In this document: positions 31,701 through 44,379 of the stretch, one piece after another
How the letters are laid out: each line of letters begins with the position of its first letter
Numbering within the stretch: the first letter of the stretch is position 1
From: Balanoglossus misakiensis
Taxonomy: Eukaryota; Hemichordata
DNA length: 64,000 nucleotides
Assembly (NCBI GenBank): GCA_040954595.2
Contig: CM082588.2
Span: 10,416,001-10,480,000 of the forward strand
Direction: 5' to 3'
Made by a program: the position numbers and the translations under genes
The notes under the pieces: model-generated
Seen by the model: only the letters and a program-made list of their open reading frames with translations
What the model was told of the DNA's origin: nothing
Database searches by the model: none

Positions 31701-32063
31701 TATCCGTCGATCTACAGAGTCTGGTGGAAAACTTTCTTATGCGCATAGGCCTATTACGTGCTCTGCGCCTCACAACAGAATTCGGTAAATAAACGAGGCT
31801 GTTTGGAAGCAACCATGGAAATTTTACAACTATCCGTCGATCTACAGAGTCTAGTGGAAAAATGTCTTATGCGCATAGGCCTATCATGTGTTCTGCGCCT
31901 CACAACAGAATTCGGTAAATAAACGAGGCTGTTTGGAAGCAACCATGGAAATTTTACAACTATCCGTCGATCTACAGAGTCTAGTGGAAAACGTTATTAT
32001 GCGCATAGGCCTATATATGTGTTCTGCGCATCACAACAGAATTTTGTAAACAAACGAGGCTGT

Positions 32064-34680
32064 GTTTGGAAGCAACCATGGACATTTTAGAACTATCTCT
32101 CGATCTACAGAGTCTATAGTGGAAAACTTTCTTATGCACATAGGCCTATCTATGTGTTCTGCGCCTCACAACAGAAATCGGTAAATAAACGAGGCTGTAT
32201 TTAGAAGCAACCATGAAATTTTACAACTATCCGTCGATCTACAGAGTCTAGTGGAAAAATGTCTCATGCGCATAGGCCTATCATGTGTTCTGCGCCTCAC
32301 AACAGAAATCGGTAAATAAACGAGGCTGTTTGGAAGCAACCATGGAAATTTTACAACTATCCGTCGATCTACAGAGTCTAGTGGAAAACGTTATTATGCG
32401 CATAGGCCTATATATGTGTTCTGCGCATCACAACAGAATTTTGTAAACAAACGAGGCTGTGTTTGGAAGCAACCATGGACATTTTAGAACTATCTCTCGA
32501 TCTACAGAGTCTATAGTGGAAAACTTTCTTATGCACATAGGCCTATCTATGTGTTCTGCGCCTCACAACAGAAATCGGTAAATAAACGAGGCTGTATTTG
32601 GAAGCAACCATGAAATTTTACAACTATCCGTCGATCTACAGAGTCTAGTGGAAAAATGTCTCATGCGCATAGGCCTATCATGTGTTCTGCGCCTCACAAC
32701 AGAAATCGGTAAATAAACGAGGCTGTTTGGAAGCAACCATGGAAATTTTACAACTATCCGTCGATCTACAGAGTCTAGTGGAAAACGTTATTATGCGCAT
32801 AGGCCTATATATGTGTTCTGCGCATCACAACAGAATTTTGTAAACAAACGAGGCTGTGTTTGGAAGCAACCATGGACATTTTAGAACTATCTCTCGATCT
32901 ACAGAGTCTATAGTGGAAAACTTTCTTATGCACATAGGCCTATCTATGTGTTCTGCGCCTCACAACAGAAATCGGTAAATAAACGAGGCTGTATTTGGAA
33001 GCAACCATGAAATTTTACAACTATCCGTCGATCTACAGAGTCTAGTGGAAAAATGTCTCATGCGCATAGGCCTATCATGTGTTCTGCGCCTCACAACAGA
33101 AATCGGTAAATAAACGAGGCTGTTTAAAAGCAACCATGGAAATTTTACAGCTATCCGTCGATCTACAGAGTCTAGTAGAAACGTTATTATGCACATATGC
33201 CTATCTATGTGTTCTGCGCATCACAACAGAAATCGGTAAATAAACGAGGCTGTTTGGAAGCAACCATGGAAATTTTACAACTATCCGTCGATCTACAGAG
33301 TCTGGTGGAAAACTTTCTTATGCGCATAGGCCTATTACGTGCTCTGCGCCTCACAACAGAATTCGGTAAATAAACGAGGCTGTTTGGAAGCAACCATGGA
33401 ACTTTTAGAACTATCCGTCGATCTACAGAGTCTAGTGGAAAAATGTCTTATGCGCATAGGCCTATCATGTGTTCTGCGCCTCACAACAGAAATCGGTAAA
33501 TAAACGAAGCTGTTTGGAAGCAACCATGGAAATTGTACAACTATCCGTCGATCTACAGAGTCTAGTGTAAAACGTTCTAATGCGCATAGGCCTATCTATG
33601 TGTTATGCGCATCACAACAGAAATCGGTAAATAAACGAGGCTGTATTTGGAAGCAACCATGAAATTTTACAGCAATCCGTCGATCTACAGAGTCTAGTGG
33701 AAACGTTCTTATGCGCATAGGCCTATATATGTGTTCTGCGCATCACAACAGAATTTTGTAAACAAACAAGGCTGTGTATGGTAGCAACCATGGACATTTT
33801 AGAACTATCTCTCGATCTACAGAGTCTATAGTGGAAAACTTTCTTATGCACATATGCCTATCTATGTGTTCTGCGCCTCACAACAGAATTCGGTAAATAA
33901 ACGAGGCTGTTTGGAAGCAACCATGGAAATTTTACAACTATCCGTCGATCTACAGAGTCTAGTGGAAAACGTTATTATGCGCATAGGCCTATATATGTGT
34001 TCTGCGCATCACAACAGAATTTTGTAAACAAACGAGGCTGTGTTTGGAAGCAACCATGGACATTTTAGAACTATCTCTCGATCTACAGAGTCTATAGTGG
34101 AAAACTTTCTTATGCACATAGGCCTATCTATGTGTTCTGCGCCTCACAACAGAAATCGGTAAATAAACGAGGCTGTATTTGGAAGCAACCATGAAATTTT
34201 ACAACTATCCGTCGATCTACAGAGTCTAGTGGAAAAATGTCTCATGCGCATAGGCCTATCATGTGTTCTGCGCCTCACAACAGAAATCGGTAAATAAACG
34301 AGGCTGTTTGGAAGCAACCATGGAAATTTTACAACTATCCGTCGATCTACAGAGTCTAGTGGAAAACGTTATTATGCGCATAGGCCTATATATGTGTTCT
34401 GCGCATCACAACAGAATTTTGTAAACAAACGAGGCTGTGTTTGGAAGCAACCATGGACATTTTAGAACTATCTCTCGATCTACAGAGTCTATAGTGGAAA
34501 ACTTTCTTATGCACATAGGCCTATCTATGTGTTCTGCGCCTCACAACAGAAATCGGTAAATAAACGAGGCTGTATTTGGAAGCAACCATGAAATTTTACA
34601 ACTATCCGTCGATCTACAGAGTCTAGTGGAAAACGTTCTTATGCGCATAGGCCTATATGTGTTCTGCGCATCACAAAAGA
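32064..34680 (+). repeat. Higher-order repeat, 397-bp trimer
   Basis: A three-monomer unit (CTGTGTTTGGAAGC type, CTGTATTTGGAAGC type with ACCATGAAA, and CTGTTTGGAAGC type) starts at 32,064, 32,461 and 32,858, exactly 397 bp apart. The same trimer appears again at 34,042 and 34,439. The two clusters are separated by about 1 kb of differently ordered monomers. Confidence 0.85.
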
Positions 34681-37600
34681 ATTTTGTAAACAAACGAGGC
34701 TGTGTTTGGAAGCAACCATGGACATTTTAGAACTATCTCTCGATCTACAGAGTATAGTGGAAAACGTTCATATGCGCATAGGCCTATCTATGTGTTCTGC
34801 GCATCACAACAGAATTTTGTAAACAAACCAGGCTTTGTTTGGAAGCAACCATGGACATTTTAGAACTATTCGTCGATCTACGGAGTCTAGTGGAAAACTT
34901 TCTTATGCGCATAGGCATATGTATGTGTTCTACGCATCACAACAGAATTCGGTAAATAAACGAGGCTGTTTGGAAACAACCATGGAAATTTTAGAACTAT
35001 CCGTTGATCTAAAGTTGAAAAGTTTTTTATGCGCATAGGCCTATCTATGTGTTCTGCGCCACACAACAGAAATCGGTAAATAAACGAGGCTGTTTGGAAG
35101 CAACCATGGAAATTTTACAACTATCTCTCGATCTACAGAGTCTATAGTGGAAAACTTTCTTATTCACATATGCCTATCTATGTGTTCTGCGCCTCAAAAC
35201 AGAATTCCGCAAATAAACGAGGCTGTTTGGAAGCAAACATGGAAGTTTTAGAACTATCTCTCGATCTACAGTGTATAGTGGAAAACGTTCATATGCGCAT
35301 AGGCCTATCTATGTGTTCTGCGCATCACAACAGAATTTTGTAAACAAACGAGGCTGTGTTTGGTAGCAACCATGGACATTTTAGAACTATCTCTCGATCT
35401 ACAGAGTCTATAGTGGAAAACTTTCTTATGCACATATGCCTATCTATGTGTTCTGCGCCTCACAACAGAATTCGGTAAATAAACGAGGCTGTTTGGAAGC
35501 AACCATGGAAATTTTACAACTATCCGTCGATCTACGGAGTCTGGTGGAAAACTTTCTTATGCGCATAGGCCTATTACGTGTTCTGCGTCTCACAACAGAA
35601 TTCGGTAAATAAACGAGGCTGTTTGGAAGCAACCATGGAAATTTTAGAACTATCTCTCGATCTACAGAGTCTAGTGGAAAACGTTCTTATGCGCATAGGC
35701 CTATATATGTGTTCTGCGCATCACAACAGAATTCGTAAACAAACGAGGTTGTTTGGAAGCAACCATGGAAATTTTACAACTATCCGTCGATCTACAGAGT
35801 CTAGTGGAAAAATGTCTTATGCGCATTGGCCTATCATGTGTTCTGCGCCTCACAACAGAAATCAGTAAATAAACGAGGCTGTTTGGAAGCAACCATGGAA
35901 ATTTTACAACTATCAGTCCATCTACAGAGTCTGGTGGAAAACTTTCTTATGCGCATAGGCCTATAACGTGTTCTGCGCCTAACAACAGAATTCGGTAAAT
36001 AAACGAGGCTGTTTGGAAGCAACCATGGAAATTTTACAACTATCCGTCGATCTACAGAGTCTAGTGGAAACGTTCTTATGCGCATAGGCCTATATATGTG
36101 TTCTGCGCATCACAACAGAATTTTGTAAACAAACGAGGCTGTGTTTGGTAGCAACCATGGACATTTTAGAACTATCTCTCGATCTACAGAGTCTATAGTG
36201 GAAAACTTTCTTATGCACATATGCCTATCTATGTGTTCTGCGCCTCACAACAGAATTCGGTAAATAAACGAGGCTGTTTGGAAGCAACCATGGAAATTTT
36301 ACAACTATCCGTCGATCTACAGAGTCTAGTGGAAAACGTTATTATGCGCATAGGCCTATATATGTGTTCTGCGCATCACAACAGAATTTTGTAAACAAAC
36401 GAGGCTGTGTTTGGAAGCAACCATGGACATTTTAGAACTATCTCTCGATCTACAGAGTCTATAGTGGAAAACTTTCTTATGCACATAGGCCTATCTATGT
36501 GTTCTGTGCCTTACAACAGAATTCGGTAAATAAACGAGGCTGTTTGGAAGCAACCATGGAAATTTTACAACTATCCGTCGATGTACAGAGTCTAGTGGAA
36601 AACGTTATTATGCGCATAGGCCTATATATGTGTTCTGCGCATCACAACAGAATTTTGTAAACAAACGAGGCTGTGTTTGGAAGCAACCATGGACATTTTA
36701 GAACTATCTCTCGATCTACAGAGTCTATAGTGGAAAACTTTCTTATGCACATATGCCTATCTATGTGTTCTGCGCCTCAAAACAGAATTCCGTAAATAAA
36801 CGAGGCTGTTTGGAAGCAAACATGGAAATTTTAGAACTATCTCTCGATCTACAGAGTATAGTGGAAAACGTTCATATGCGCATAGGCCTATCTATGTGTT
36901 CTGCGCATCACAACAGAATTTTGTAAACAAACCAGGCTTTGTTTGGAAGCAACCATGGACATTTTAGAACTATTCGTCGATCTACGGAGTCTAGTGGAAA
37001 ACTTTCTTATGCGCATAGGCATATGTATGTGTTCTACGCATCACAACAGAATTCGGTAAATAAACGAGGCTGTTTGGAAACAACCATGGAAATTTTAGAA
37101 CTATCCGTTGATCTAAAGTTGAAAAGTTTTTTATGCGCATAGGCCTATCTATGTGTTCTGCGCCTCACAACAGAAATCGGTAAATAAACGAGGCTGTTTG
37201 GAAGCAACCATGGAAATTTTACAACTATCTCTCGATCTACAGAGTCTATAGTGGAAAACTTTCTTATTCACATATGCCTATCTATGTGTTCTGCGCCTCA
37301 AAACAGAATTCCGCAAATAAACGAGGCTGTTTGGAAGCAAACATGGAAGTTTTAGAACTATCTCTCGATCTACAGTGTATGGTGGAAAACGTTCATATGC
37401 GCATAGGCCTATCTATGTGTTCTGCGCATCACAACAGAATTTTGTAAACAAACGAGGCTGTGTTTGGTAGCAACCATGGACATTTTAGAACTATCTCTCG
37501 ATCTACAGAGTCTATAGTGGAAAACTTTCTTATGCACATATGCCTATCTATGTGTTCTGCGCCTCACAACAGAATTCGGTAAATAAACGAGGCTGTTTGG

Positions 37601-37839
37601 AAGCAACCATGGAAATTTTACAACTATCCGTCGATCTACGGAGTCTGGTGGAAAACTTTCTTATGCGCATAGCCCTATATATGTGTTCTGCGCATCACAA
37701 CAGAATTTTGTAAACAAACGAGGCTGTGTTTGGTAGCAACCATGGACATTTTAGAACTATCTCTCGATCTACAGAGTCTATAGTGGAAAACTTTCTTATG
37801 CACATAGGCCTATCTATGTGTTCTGCGCCTCACAACAGA

Positions 37840-40800
37840 ATTCGGTAAATAAACGAGGCTGTTTGGAAGCAACCATGGAAATTTTACAACTATCCGTCGA
37901 TCTACGGAGTCTGGTGGAAAACTTTCTTATGCGCATAGGCCTATTACGTGTTCTGCGTCTCACAACAGAATTCGGTAAATAAACGAGGCTGTTTGGAAGC
38001 AACCATGGAAATTTTAGAACTATCTCTCGATCTACAGAGTCTAGTGGAAAACGTTCTTATGCGCATAGGCCTATATATGTGTTCTGCGCATCACAACAGA
38101 ATTCGTAAACAAACAAGGTTGTTTGGAAGCAACCATGGAAATTTTACAACTATCCGTCGATCTACAGAGTCTAGTGGAAAAATGTCTTATGCGCATTGGC
38201 CTATCATGTGTTCTGCGCCTCACAACAGAAATCAGTAAATAAACGAGGCTGTTTGGAAGCAACCATGGAAATTTTACAACTATCCGTCGATCTACAGAGT
38301 CTAGTGGAAACGTTCTTATGCGCATAGGCCTATATATGTGTTCTGCGCATCACAACAGAATTTTGTAAACAAACGAGGCTGTGTTTGGTAGCAACCATGG
38401 ACATTTTAGAACTATCTCTCGATCTACAGAGTCTATAGTGGAAAACTTTCTTATGCACATATGCCTATCTATGTGTTCTGCGCCTCACAACAGAATTCGG
38501 TAAATAAACGAGGCTGTTTGGAAGCAACCATGGAAATTTTACAACTATCCGTCGATCTACAGAGTCTAGTGGAAAACGTTATTATGCGCATAGGCCTATA
38601 TATGTGTTCTGCGCATCACAACAGAATTTTGTAAACAAACGAGGCTGTGTTTGGAAGCAACCATGGACATTTTAGAACTATCTCTCGATCTACAGAGTCT
38701 ATAGTGGAAAACTTTCTTATGCACATAGGCCTATCTATGTGTTCTGTGCCTTACAACAGAATTCGGTAAATAAACGAGGCTGTTTGGAAGCAACCATGGA
38801 AATTTTACAACTATCCGTCGATCTACAGAGTCTAGTGGAAAACGTTATTATGCGCATAGGCCTATATATGTGTTCTGCGCATCACAACAGAATTTTGTAA
38901 ACAAACGAGGCTGTGTTTGGAAGCAACCATGGACATTTTAGAACTATCTCTCGATCTACAGAGTCTATAGTGGAAAACTTTCTTATGCACATATGCCTAT
39001 CTATGTGTTCTGCGCCTCAAAACAGAATTCCGTAAATAAACGAGGCTGTTTGGAAGCAAACATGGAAATTTTAGAACTATCTCTCGATCTACAGAGTATA
39101 GTGGAAAACGTTCATATGCGCATAGGCCTATCTATGTGTTCTGCGCATCACAACAGAATTTTGTAAACAAACCAGGCTTTGTTTGGAAGCAACCATGGAC
39201 ATTTTAGAACTATTCGTCGATCTACGGAGTCTAGTGGAAAACTTTCTTATGCGCATAGGCATATGTATGTGTTCTACGCATCACAACAGAATTCGGTAAA
39301 TAAACGAGGCTGTTTGGAAACAACCATGGAAATTTTAGAACTATCCGTTGATCTAAAGTTGAAAAGTTTTTTATGCGCATAGGCCTATCTATGTGTTCTG
39401 CGCCTCACAACAGAAATCGGTAAATAAACGAGGCTGTTTGGAAGCAACCATGGAAATTTTACAACTATCTCTCGATCTACAGAGTCTATAGTGGAAAACT
39501 TTCTTATTCACATATGCCTATCTATGTGTTCTGCGCCTCAAAACAGAATTCCGCAAATAAACGAGGCTGTTTGGAAGCAAACATGGAAGTTTTAGAACTA
39601 TCTCTCGATCTACAGTGTATGGTGGAAAACGTTCATATGCGCATAGGCCTATCTATGTGTTCTGCGCATCACAACAGAATTTTGTAAACAAACGAGGCTG
39701 TGTTTGGTAGCAACCATGGACATTTTAGAACTATCTCTCGATCTACAGAGTCTATAGTGGAAAACTTTCTTATGCACATATGCCTATCTATGTGTTCTGC
39801 GCCTCACAACAGAATTCGGTAAATAAACGAGGCTGTTTGGAAGCAACCATGGAAATTTTACAACTATCCGTCGATCTACGGAGTCTGGTGGAAAACTTTC
39901 TTATGCGCATAGCCCTATATATGTGTTCTGCGCATCACAACAGAATTCGTAAACAAACGAGGTTGTTTGGAAGCAACCATGGAAATTTTACAACTATCCG
40001 TCGATCTACAGAGTCTAGTGGAAAAATGTCTTATGCGCATTGGCCTATCATGTGTTCTGCGCCTCACAACAGAAATCAGTAAATAAACGAGGCTGTTTGG
40101 AAGCAACCATGGAAATTTTACAACTATCAGTCCATCTACAGAGTCTGGTGGAAAACTTTCTTATGCGCATAGGCCTATAACGTGTTCTGCGCCTAACAAC
40201 AGAATTCGGTAAATAAACGAGGCTGTTTGGAAGCAACCATGGAAATTTTACAAAAATCCGTCGATCTACAGAGTCTGGTGGAAAACTTTCTTATGCGCAT
40301 AGGCCTATAACGTGTTCTGCGCCTAACAACAGAATTCGGTAAATAAACGAGGCTGTTTGGAAGCAACCATGGAAATTTTACAACTATCCGTCGATCTACA
40401 GAGTCTAGTGGAAAACGTTATAATGCGCATAGGCCTATCTATGTGTTATGCGCATCACAACAGAAATCGGTAAATAAACGAGGCTGTATTTGGAAGCAAC
40501 CATGAACATTTTACAACTATCCGTCGATCTACAGAGTCTAGTGGAAAACGTTCTTATGCGCATAGGCCTATATATGTGTTCTGCGCATCACAACAGAATT
40601 CGGTAAACAAACGAGGTTGTTTGGAAGCAACCATGGAAATTTTACAACTATCCGTCGATCTACAGAGTCTAGTGGAAAAATGTCGTATGCGCATAGGCCT
40701 ATCATGTGTTCTGCGCCTCAAAACAGAATTCCGTAAATAAACAAGGCTGTTTGCAAGCAAACATGGAAATTTTACAGCTATCCGTCGATCTACAGAGTCT

Positions 40801-43800
40801 AGTGGAAAACGTTCTTTTGCGCATAGGCCTATATATATGTTATGCGCATCACAACAGAAATCGGTAAATAAACGAGGCTGTATTTGGAAGCAACCATGGA
40901 CATTTTACAACTATCCGTCGATCTACAGAGTCCTGTGGAAAACTTTCTAATGCGCATAGGCCTATTACGTGTTCTGCGCCTCACAACATAATTCCGTAAA
41001 TAAACGAGGCTGTTTGGAAGCAACCATGGAAATTTTACAACTATCCGTCGATCTACGGAGTCTGGTGGAAAACTTTCTTATGCGCATAGGCCTATTACGT
41101 GTTCTGCGTCTCACAACAGAATTCGGTAAATAAACGAGGCTGTTTGGAAGCAACCATGGAAATTTTAGAACTATCTCTCGATCTACAGAGTCTAGTGGAA
41201 AACGTTCTTATGCGCATAGGCCTATATATGTGTTCTGCGCATCACAACAGAATTCGTAAACAAACGAGGTTGTTTGGAAGCAACCATGGAAATTTTACAA
41301 CTATCCGTCGATCTACAGAGTCTAGTGGAAAAATGTCTTATGCGCATTGGCCTATCATGTGTTCTGCGCCTCACAACAGAAATCAGTAAATAAACGAGGC
41401 TGTTTGGAAGCAACCATGGAAATTTTACAACTATCCGTCGATCTACAGAGTCTAGTGGAAACGTTCTTATGCGCATAGGCCTATATATGTGTTCTGCGCA
41501 TCACAACAGAATTTTGTAAACAAACGAGGCTGTGTTTGATAGCAACCATGGACATTTTAGAACTATCTCTCGATCTACAGAGTCTATAGTGGAAAACTTT
41601 CTTATGCACATATGCCTATCTATGTGTTCTGCGCCTCACAACAGAATTCGGTAAATAAACGAGGCTGTTTGGAAGCAACCATGGAAATTTTACAACTATC
41701 CGTCGATCTACAGAGTCTAGTGGAAAACGTTATTATGCGCATAGGCCTATATATGTGTTCTGCGCATCACAACAGAATTTCGTAAACAAACGAGGCTGTG
41801 TTTGGAAGCAACCATGGACATTTTAGAACTATCTCTCGATCTACAGAGTCTATAGTGGAAAACTTTCTTATGCACATAGGCCTATCTATGTGTTCTGTGC
41901 CTTACAACAGAATTCGGTAAATAAACGAGGCTGTTTGGAAGCAACCATGGAAATTTTACAACTATCCGTCGATCTACAGAGTCTAGTGGAAAACGTTATT
42001 ATGCGCATAGGCCTATATATGTGTTCTGCGCATCACAACAGAATTTTGTAAACAAACGAGGCTGTGTTTGGAAGCAACCATGGACATTTTAGAACTATCT
42101 CTCGATCTACAGAGTCTATAGTGGAAAACTTTCTTATGCACATATGCCTATCTATGTGTTCTGCGCCTCAAAACAGAATTCCGTAAATAAACGAGGCTGT
42201 TTGGAAGCAAACATGGAAATTTTAGAACTATCTCTCGATCTACAGAGTATAGTGGAAAACGTTCATATGCGCATAGGCCTATCTATGTGTTCTGCGCATC
42301 ACAACAGAATTTTGTAAACAAACCAGGCTTTGTTTGGAAGCAACCATGGACATTTTAGAACTATTCGTCGATCTACGGAGTCTAGTGGAAAACTTTCTTA
42401 TGCGCATAGGCATATGTATGTGTTCTACGCATCACAACAGAATTCGGTAAATAAACGAGGCTGTTTGGAAACAACCATGGAAATTTTAGAACTATCCGTT
42501 GATCTAAAGTTGAAAAGTTTTTTATGCGCATAGGCCTATCTATGTGTTCTGCGCCTCACAACAGAAATCGGTAAATAAACGAGGCTGTTTGGAAGCAACC
42601 ATGGAAATTTTACAACTATCTCTCGATCTACAGAGTCTATAGTGGAAAACTTTCTTATTCACATATGCCTATCTATGTGTTCTGCGCCTCAAAACAGAAT
42701 TCCGCAAATAAACGAGGCTGTTTGGAAGCAAACATGGAAGTTTTAGAACTATCTCTCGATCTACAGTGTATGGTGGAAAACGTTCATATGCGCATAGGCC
42801 TATCTATGTGTTCTGCGCATCACAACAGAATTTTGTAAACAAACGAGGCTGTGTTTGGTAGCAACCATGGACATTTTAGAACTATCTCTCGATCTACAGA
42901 GTCTATAGTGGAAAACTTTCTTATGCACATATGCCTATCTATGTGTTCTGCGCCTCACAACAGAATTCGGTAAATAAACGAGGCTGTTTGGAAGCAACCA
43001 TGGAAATTTTACAACTATCCGTCGATCTACGGAGTCTGGTGGAAAACTTTCTTATGCGCATAGCCCTATATATGTGTTCTGCGCATCACAACAGAATTCG
43101 TAAACAAACGAGGTTGTTTGGAAGCAACCATGGAAATTTTACAACTATCCGTCGATCTACAGAGTCTAGTGGAAAAATGTCTTATGCGCATTGGCCTATC
43201 ATGTGTTCTGCGCCTCACAACAGAAATCAGTAAATAAACGAGGCTGTTTGGAAGCAACCATGGAAATTTTACAACTATCAGTCCATCTACAGAGTCTGGT
43301 GGAAAACTTTCTTATGCGCATAGGCCTATAACGTGTTCTGCGCCTAACAACAGAATTCGGTAAATAAACGAGGCTGTTTGGAAGCAACCATGGAAATTTT
43401 ACAAAAATCCGTCGATCTACAGAGTCTGGTGGAAAACTTTCTTATGCGCATAGGCCTATAACGTGTTCTGCGCCTAACAACAGAATTCGGTAAATAAACG
43501 AGGCTGTTTGGAAGCAACCATGGAAATTTTACAACTATCCGTCGATCTACAGAGTCTAGTGGAAAACGTTATAATGCGCATAGGCCTATCTATGTGTTAT
43601 GCGCATCACAACAGAAATCGGTAAATAAACGAGGCTGTATTTGGAAGCAACCATGAACATTTTACAACTATCCGTCGATCTACAGAGTCTAGTGGAAAAC
43701 GTTCTTATGCGCATAGGCCTATATATGTGTTCTGCGCATCACAACAGAATTCGGTAAACAAACGAGGTTGTTTGGAAGCAACCATGGAAATTTTACAACT

Positions 43801-44150
43801 ATCCGTCGATCTACAGAGTCTAGTGGAAAAATGTCGTATGCGCATAGGCCTATCATGTGTTCTGCGCCTCAAAACAGAATTCCGTAAATAAACAAGGCTG
43901 TTTGCAAGCAAACATGGAAATTTTACAGCTATCCGTCGATCTACAGAGTCTAGTGGAAAACGTTCTTTTGCGCATAGGCCTATATATATGTTATGCGCAT
44001 CACAACAGAAATCGGTAAATAAACGAGGCTGTATTTGGAAGCAACCATGGACATTTTACAACTATCCGTCGATCTACAGAGTCCTGTGGAAAACTTTCTA
44101 ATGCGCATAGGCCTATTACGTGTTCTGCGCCTCACAACAGAATTCCGTAA
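37840..44150 (+). repeat. Higher-order repeat, 3,151-bp unit (~24 monomers), two copies
   Basis: The segment 37,840-40,990 is followed directly by a near-identical copy at 40,991-44,150. Landmarks hold a constant 3,151-bp offset (37,948/41,099, 39,179/42,330, 39,780/42,931, 40,554/43,705, 40,829/43,980). Few substitutions separate the copies, such as TTTGGTAGC versus TTTGATAGC near 38,390/41,540. Parts of this unit also match 34.8-36.1 kb at other offsets (2,104, 2,240 and 2,370 bp). Confidence 0.9.
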
Positions 44151-44379
44151 ATAAACGAGGCTGTTTGGAAGCAAACATGGAAACTTTACAGCTATCCGTC
44201 GATCTACAGAGTCTAGTGGAAAACGTTCTTTTGCGCATAGGCCTATATATGTGTTATGCGCATCACAACAGAAATCGGTAAATAAACGAGGCTGTATTTG
44301 GAAGCAACCGTGGACATTTTACATCTATCCGTCGATCTACAGAGTCTTGTGGAAAACTTTCTAATGCGCATAGGTCTAT

